Of a DNA stretch of 64,000 nt, positions 61,585-64,000 are shown piece by piece. How positions within the stretch are numbered: position 1 is the stretch's first letter; each line of letters starts with the position of its first letter. The translations under genes were made by a program, and so were the position numbers. The notes beneath the pieces were generated by a model, which was not told the origin of the DNA, did not search any database, and was given only the letters and a program-made list of their open reading frames with translations. This stretch comes from SB11 sp965249955. Lineage in GTDB: Bacteria; Bacteroidota; Bacteroidia; UBA8524. The DNA is taken from assembly GCA_965249955.1 (NCBI GenBank), contig OZ252261.1, forward strand, positions 558,001-622,000. Reading direction: 5' to 3'.

Positions 61585-63318
61585 ATGAGTAATAAAGAAC
61601 AAAAACACCCTAAAGGCCTGTACGTCTTGTTTTTTACCGAGATGTGGGAACGCTTTGGCTACTATCTAATGCTAGGCATATTTTCGTTATATATGCTTGA
61701 TAGTTGGGATGCAGGAGGCATGGGCTTCTCTCCCGAAAAAAAATCTGACATTTACGGTACATACCTTGGTTTGGTTTACCTAACCCCTTTTATAGGCGGA
61801 CTTTTGGCCGATAGGGTTTTTGGTTACCGAAAATCAATAGTAGCAGGGGGTATATTAATGGCTGCGGGCTATTTTGGTCTTTCGCTTCATGGCGAAACTG
61901 CATTTTATACATCATTACTGCTTATCATTTTGGGTAATGGCTTTTTCAAGCCCAATATATCTACCCTAGTAGGTAATTTATACAACGACGATCGCTACCG
62001 CGACAATAAAGATGCAGGCTACAACATATTTTACATGGGTATAAACATAGGTGCATTTGTATGCAACTTTGTGGCTGCCTATATGCGTAACAACTTTGGT
62101 TGGGGACACGCATTTATTGCTGCAGGTGTAGGTATGCTTTTAGGTGTAATTATTTTTATATTAGGTACACGCCATGTAAAAGAAGCCGATGTAATGAAAC
62201 CTACCCAAAAAGGCGATATGTCGCTCTTACAAATATTTGGATTTGTACTAGTGCCTATGTTTGTATTTGGGGTAATAGGTTATTTTATCAGTGGTGTAAC
62301 CAGCCCAAGCAATCCACACGGTAATCTTTTGGGCACTGATACCAATGATGCCTTTATATTTGGCTGTATACCTGTAATTCTATTTTTTGTATACATGTAT
62401 GTAAAAGCCAATCACGAAGACAAACGCCCCATTGGTGCGCTATTAGCGGTATATGCTTGCTTAGTGGTGTTTTGGGCTGTTTTCCATCAAAATGGTGATG
62501 CGCTTACCGTTTGGGCTGAAGACTATACCAACCGTGAAATGCCTGCCAGTTTTGAAAAAGCATCCAACACACTGGGCATATCACAAACCATTACTTATGG
62601 CGAGTTTGTAGATTATTCTAACACAAGTTTGAAAAGCCACATGGATAGTTTGGGTGCATTAAAGCAAACTTATATTGATGCCAATGATAATGTGGCATCA
62701 AAAGCTATTGCACAAAGAATAAAACTAGAAGAAAGTTCAATAAAATACCTTTCTAATCTTCCTAAAGAAAAATGGCCAAATCAGGGACAAGATTTGAAAC
62801 TGGTTTCAACAGAAATATACCAATCGGTAAATCCATTTTGGATAATACTACTTACCCCAATAGTAGTTGGCTTTTTTGGTTTCTTACGTAAACGAGGCAA
62901 AGAACCTAGCACCCCCAGCAAAATTGCCATTGGTTTATTCATCACCGCACTATCGGCATTGGTAATGGTAGGTGCAGTAAAAGCCACCAACCTTGATAGC
63001 GAAAAAGCCAGTAGCTGGTGGCTGATAATGACATACGCTGTTATAACCATTGGCGAGCTTTGTTTATCGCCTATGGGACTTTCACTGGTATCAAAACTAA
63101 GCCCGCCGCGTATTACCGCATTAATGATGGGAGGGTTTTTCCTCTCTACAGCAGTGGGTAATAAACTATCGGGTATGTTATCAAGCCTTTGGGAAGGGTT
63201 TGAAGATAAATCACACTTCTTCCTACTCAACTTTGTATTGGCATTAGCGGCATCGTTAATGATGGTATTCTTGCTAAAATGGCTAAAGGCAGTAATGCGA
63301 GAGAAAAACATTAGATAA
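61585..63318 (+). CDS. POT family proton-dependent peptide transporter, intact
   Basis: Inner-membrane major facilitator of 577 residues from the ATG at 61585; the in-frame TTG at 61525 is in the terminator and unlikely. The signature HPKGLYVLFFTEMWERFGYYLMLGIFSLYML lies near the N-terminus with ExxER. Also seen are GNGFFKPNISTLVGNLY and TIGELCLSPMGLSLVSKLSPPRITALMMGGFFLSTAVGNKLSGML. A hydrophilic stretch of about 115 residues (NREMPASFEKA to QGQDLK) separates helices in the second half, a normal feature of many POT proteins. Imports di- or tripeptides. The upstream S9 peptidase could supply them. Confidence 0.95.
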   Translation: MSNKEQKHPKGLYVLFFTEMWERFGYYLMLGIFSLYMLDSWDAGGMGFSPEKKSDIYGTYLGLVYLTPFIGGLLADRVFGYRKSIVAGGILMAAGYFGLSLHGETAFYTSLLLIILGNGFFKPNISTLVGNLYNDDRYRDNKDAGYNIFYMGINIGAFVCNFVAAYMRNNFGWGHAFIAAGVGMLLGVIIFILGTRHVKEADVMKPTQKGDMSLLQIFGFVLVPMFVFGVIGYFISGVTSPSNPHGNLLGTDTNDAFIFGCIPVILFFVYMYVKANHEDKRPIGALLAVYACLVVFWAVFHQNGDALTVWAEDYTNREMPASFEKASNTLGISQTITYGEFVDYSNTSLKSHMDSLGALKQTYIDANDNVASKAIAQRIKLEESSIKYLSNLPKEKWPNQGQDLKLVSTEIYQSVNPFWIILLTPIVVGFFGFLRKRGKEPSTPSKIAIGLFITALSALVMVGAVKATNLDSEKASSWWLIMTYAVITIGELCLSPMGLSLVSKLSPPRITALMMGGFFLSTAVGNKLSGMLSSLWEGFEDKSHFFLLNFVLALAASLMMVFLLKWLKAVMREKNIR

Positions 63319-63337
63319 ACTAATAGTAATACTTAAT

Positions 63338-63371
63338 AACAAAGCCACCTAAAATTTAGGTGGCTTTGTTG
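63338..63371 (+). terminator. Rho-independent terminator of the POT gene
   Basis: AACAAAGCCACCTAAA pairs with TTTAGGTGGCTTTGTT across a central AT. It lies 20 bases past the stop codon. Confidence 0.85.
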
Positions 63372-63513
63372 CTTTAGCACTTATACAAAAAATGAATACA
63401 GTTGTTCTAATAAACAATGCAGAAATATTACATTTGTAACCTTAACCTAAGCAATTGTTTATTTACAACCATTTCATAATATAACAGTCAAAAAAGTATT
63501 AAAATAAATAACA

Positions 63514-63521
63514 TAACTTTG
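63514..63521 (+). promoter_or_regulatory. -7 box upstream of the NusG-like gene (TAACTTTG)
   Basis: Exact TAnnTTTG, 86 bases before the ATG at 63608. This would give a leader of about 80 bases, unusually long here, and fits the long leaders of antiterminator genes. No clear -33 TTTG. Confidence 0.4.
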
Positions 63522-63607
63522 TAATTGTGCTTTGTAATCGTTTGAAATTTCTAATAATCACATTAAAAGTTACAAAAGGTTATATTGAACTGTAGTTTTT
63601 GCCTTGT

Positions 63608-64000
63608 ATGAGTAACCTACCCAATAAATACTGGTATGCAGTGTATACCTTGCCACGCTCTGAGAAGAAAGTGGCCGACCGTTTTGAAAAGGCGGGTATT
63701 AGTTACTATTTACCCCTATACAAACAGTTAAAAAAATGGAGTGATAGAAAAAAATGGGTTGAAGAGCCTTTGTTTAAATCGTACATATTTGTTCAAATAT
63801 CTGAGGCTGAATATTTTAAAGTTTTAAATACATTGGGTGTAGTACGCTTTATTACCTTTTCGGGCAAAGCGGTATACATACCACAACGTGAAATTGAAAT
63901 AATACAAAAGCTACTTTTAGAATTTCCTGATGATTTAGAGGTTGCCGACAACCTTTCGCCGGGTACACCAATAGAAATTATTGCAGGCGCAATGATGGGT
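63608..64000 (+). CDS. NusG-like transcription antiterminator (UpxY family), cut by window edge
   Basis: Partial protein of 131 residues visible. The opening KYWYAVYTLPRSEKKVADRFEKAGISYYLPLYKQ is the NGN domain of NusG paralogs, followed by PLFKSYIFVQISEAEYFKVLNTLGVVRFITFSGKAVYIP, which matches UpxY proteins of Bacteroidota that control capsule or polysaccharide operons. The start of a KOW domain is visible at LSPGTPIEIIAGAMMG. A specialised paralog is favoured over housekeeping NusG because of the sequence wording and position. A polysaccharide locus likely follows to the right. Confidence 0.85.
   Translation, partial: MSNLPNKYWYAVYTLPRSEKKVADRFEKAGISYYLPLYKQLKKWSDRKKWVEEPLFKSYIFVQISEAEYFKVLNTLGVVRFITFSGKAVYIPQREIEIIQKLLLEFPDDLEVADNLSPGTPIEIIAGAMMG

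Overview
The window is an AT-rich chromosomal segment from a member of the Bacteroidota, probably a T9SS-bearing, aerobic, non-pathogen-like environmental lineage. The evidence is family content. Three secreted proteins carry C-terminal type IX (T9SS type A) sorting domains. The window also has the gliding lipoprotein GldH, a TamL-type Omp85 lipoprotein, an HU-CCDC81/SPOR protein, a PSP1/RicT protein with an N-terminal Cys cluster, and a long cytochrome oxidase operon with two subunit III genes. Exact or near-exact TAnnTTTG (-7) promoter boxes lie upstream of many genes. Genus cannot be read from the sequence. No rRNA, tRNA, CRISPR array, integrase or transposase was seen.

Layout. 1-12.7 kb: partial thiolase, a universal stress protein, a secreted HEXXH peptidase with YigZ, then tamL-pyrD, a divergent TrmH-type methyltransferase, pfkA, a lipoprotein and corA. 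12.7-18.7 kb: a sodium:solute symporter, a LamG repeat protein with T9SS tail, then obgE-adk and hpt. 18.9-24.5 kb: a MacA-like adaptor, MacB-like permease without ATPase domain, TolC operon, a small HWPxAD membrane protein and a glycosyltransferase. 24.48-24.94 kb: four tandem copies of a 113-bp hairpin-containing unit, related to a single copy near 4.2 kb. 25-33 kb: holB, ricT, gldH, dps, HU/SPOR, exbB-exbD-tonB-like and folC. 33.3-36.4 kb: a giant TPR protein. 36.7-46.1 kb: the aa3-type oxidase and its assembly genes (cyt c-fused subunit II, subunit I, heme A synthase, heme O synthase, two subunit III, subunit IV, SCO, DUF420, a small CPMC protein, DUF983). 46-57 kb: accessory genes (small membrane protein, orphan lipoproteins, epimerase, glycosyltransferase, nhaD, Crp/Fnr regulator with FAD monooxygenase, a standalone HSDR_N nuclease-like protein divergent from holA, a BNR-repeat T9SS protein). 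56.8-57.2 kb: two palindrome-ended repeat elements plus a terminator. 57.3-64 kb: a DPP-IV-like S9 peptidase followed by two tandem POT peptide transporters, the first broken by a one-base frameshift, and at the right edge the start of a NusG/UpxY-like antiterminator that may open a polysaccharide locus.

Functional themes are central metabolism and replication, energy conservation (oxidase, ExbBD/TonB, Na+/H+ antiport), envelope and T9SS export, and peptide scavenging (S9 peptidase next to POT transporters). I found no convincing complete novel defence or biosynthetic system. The most interesting non-gene signals are the 113-bp tandem repeat with compensatory hairpin changes, the palindrome-ended elements near 56.8-57.0 kb, and the recurrent placement of TAnnTTTG boxes 7-11 nt before start codons, which predicts leaderless or nearly leaderless mRNAs.
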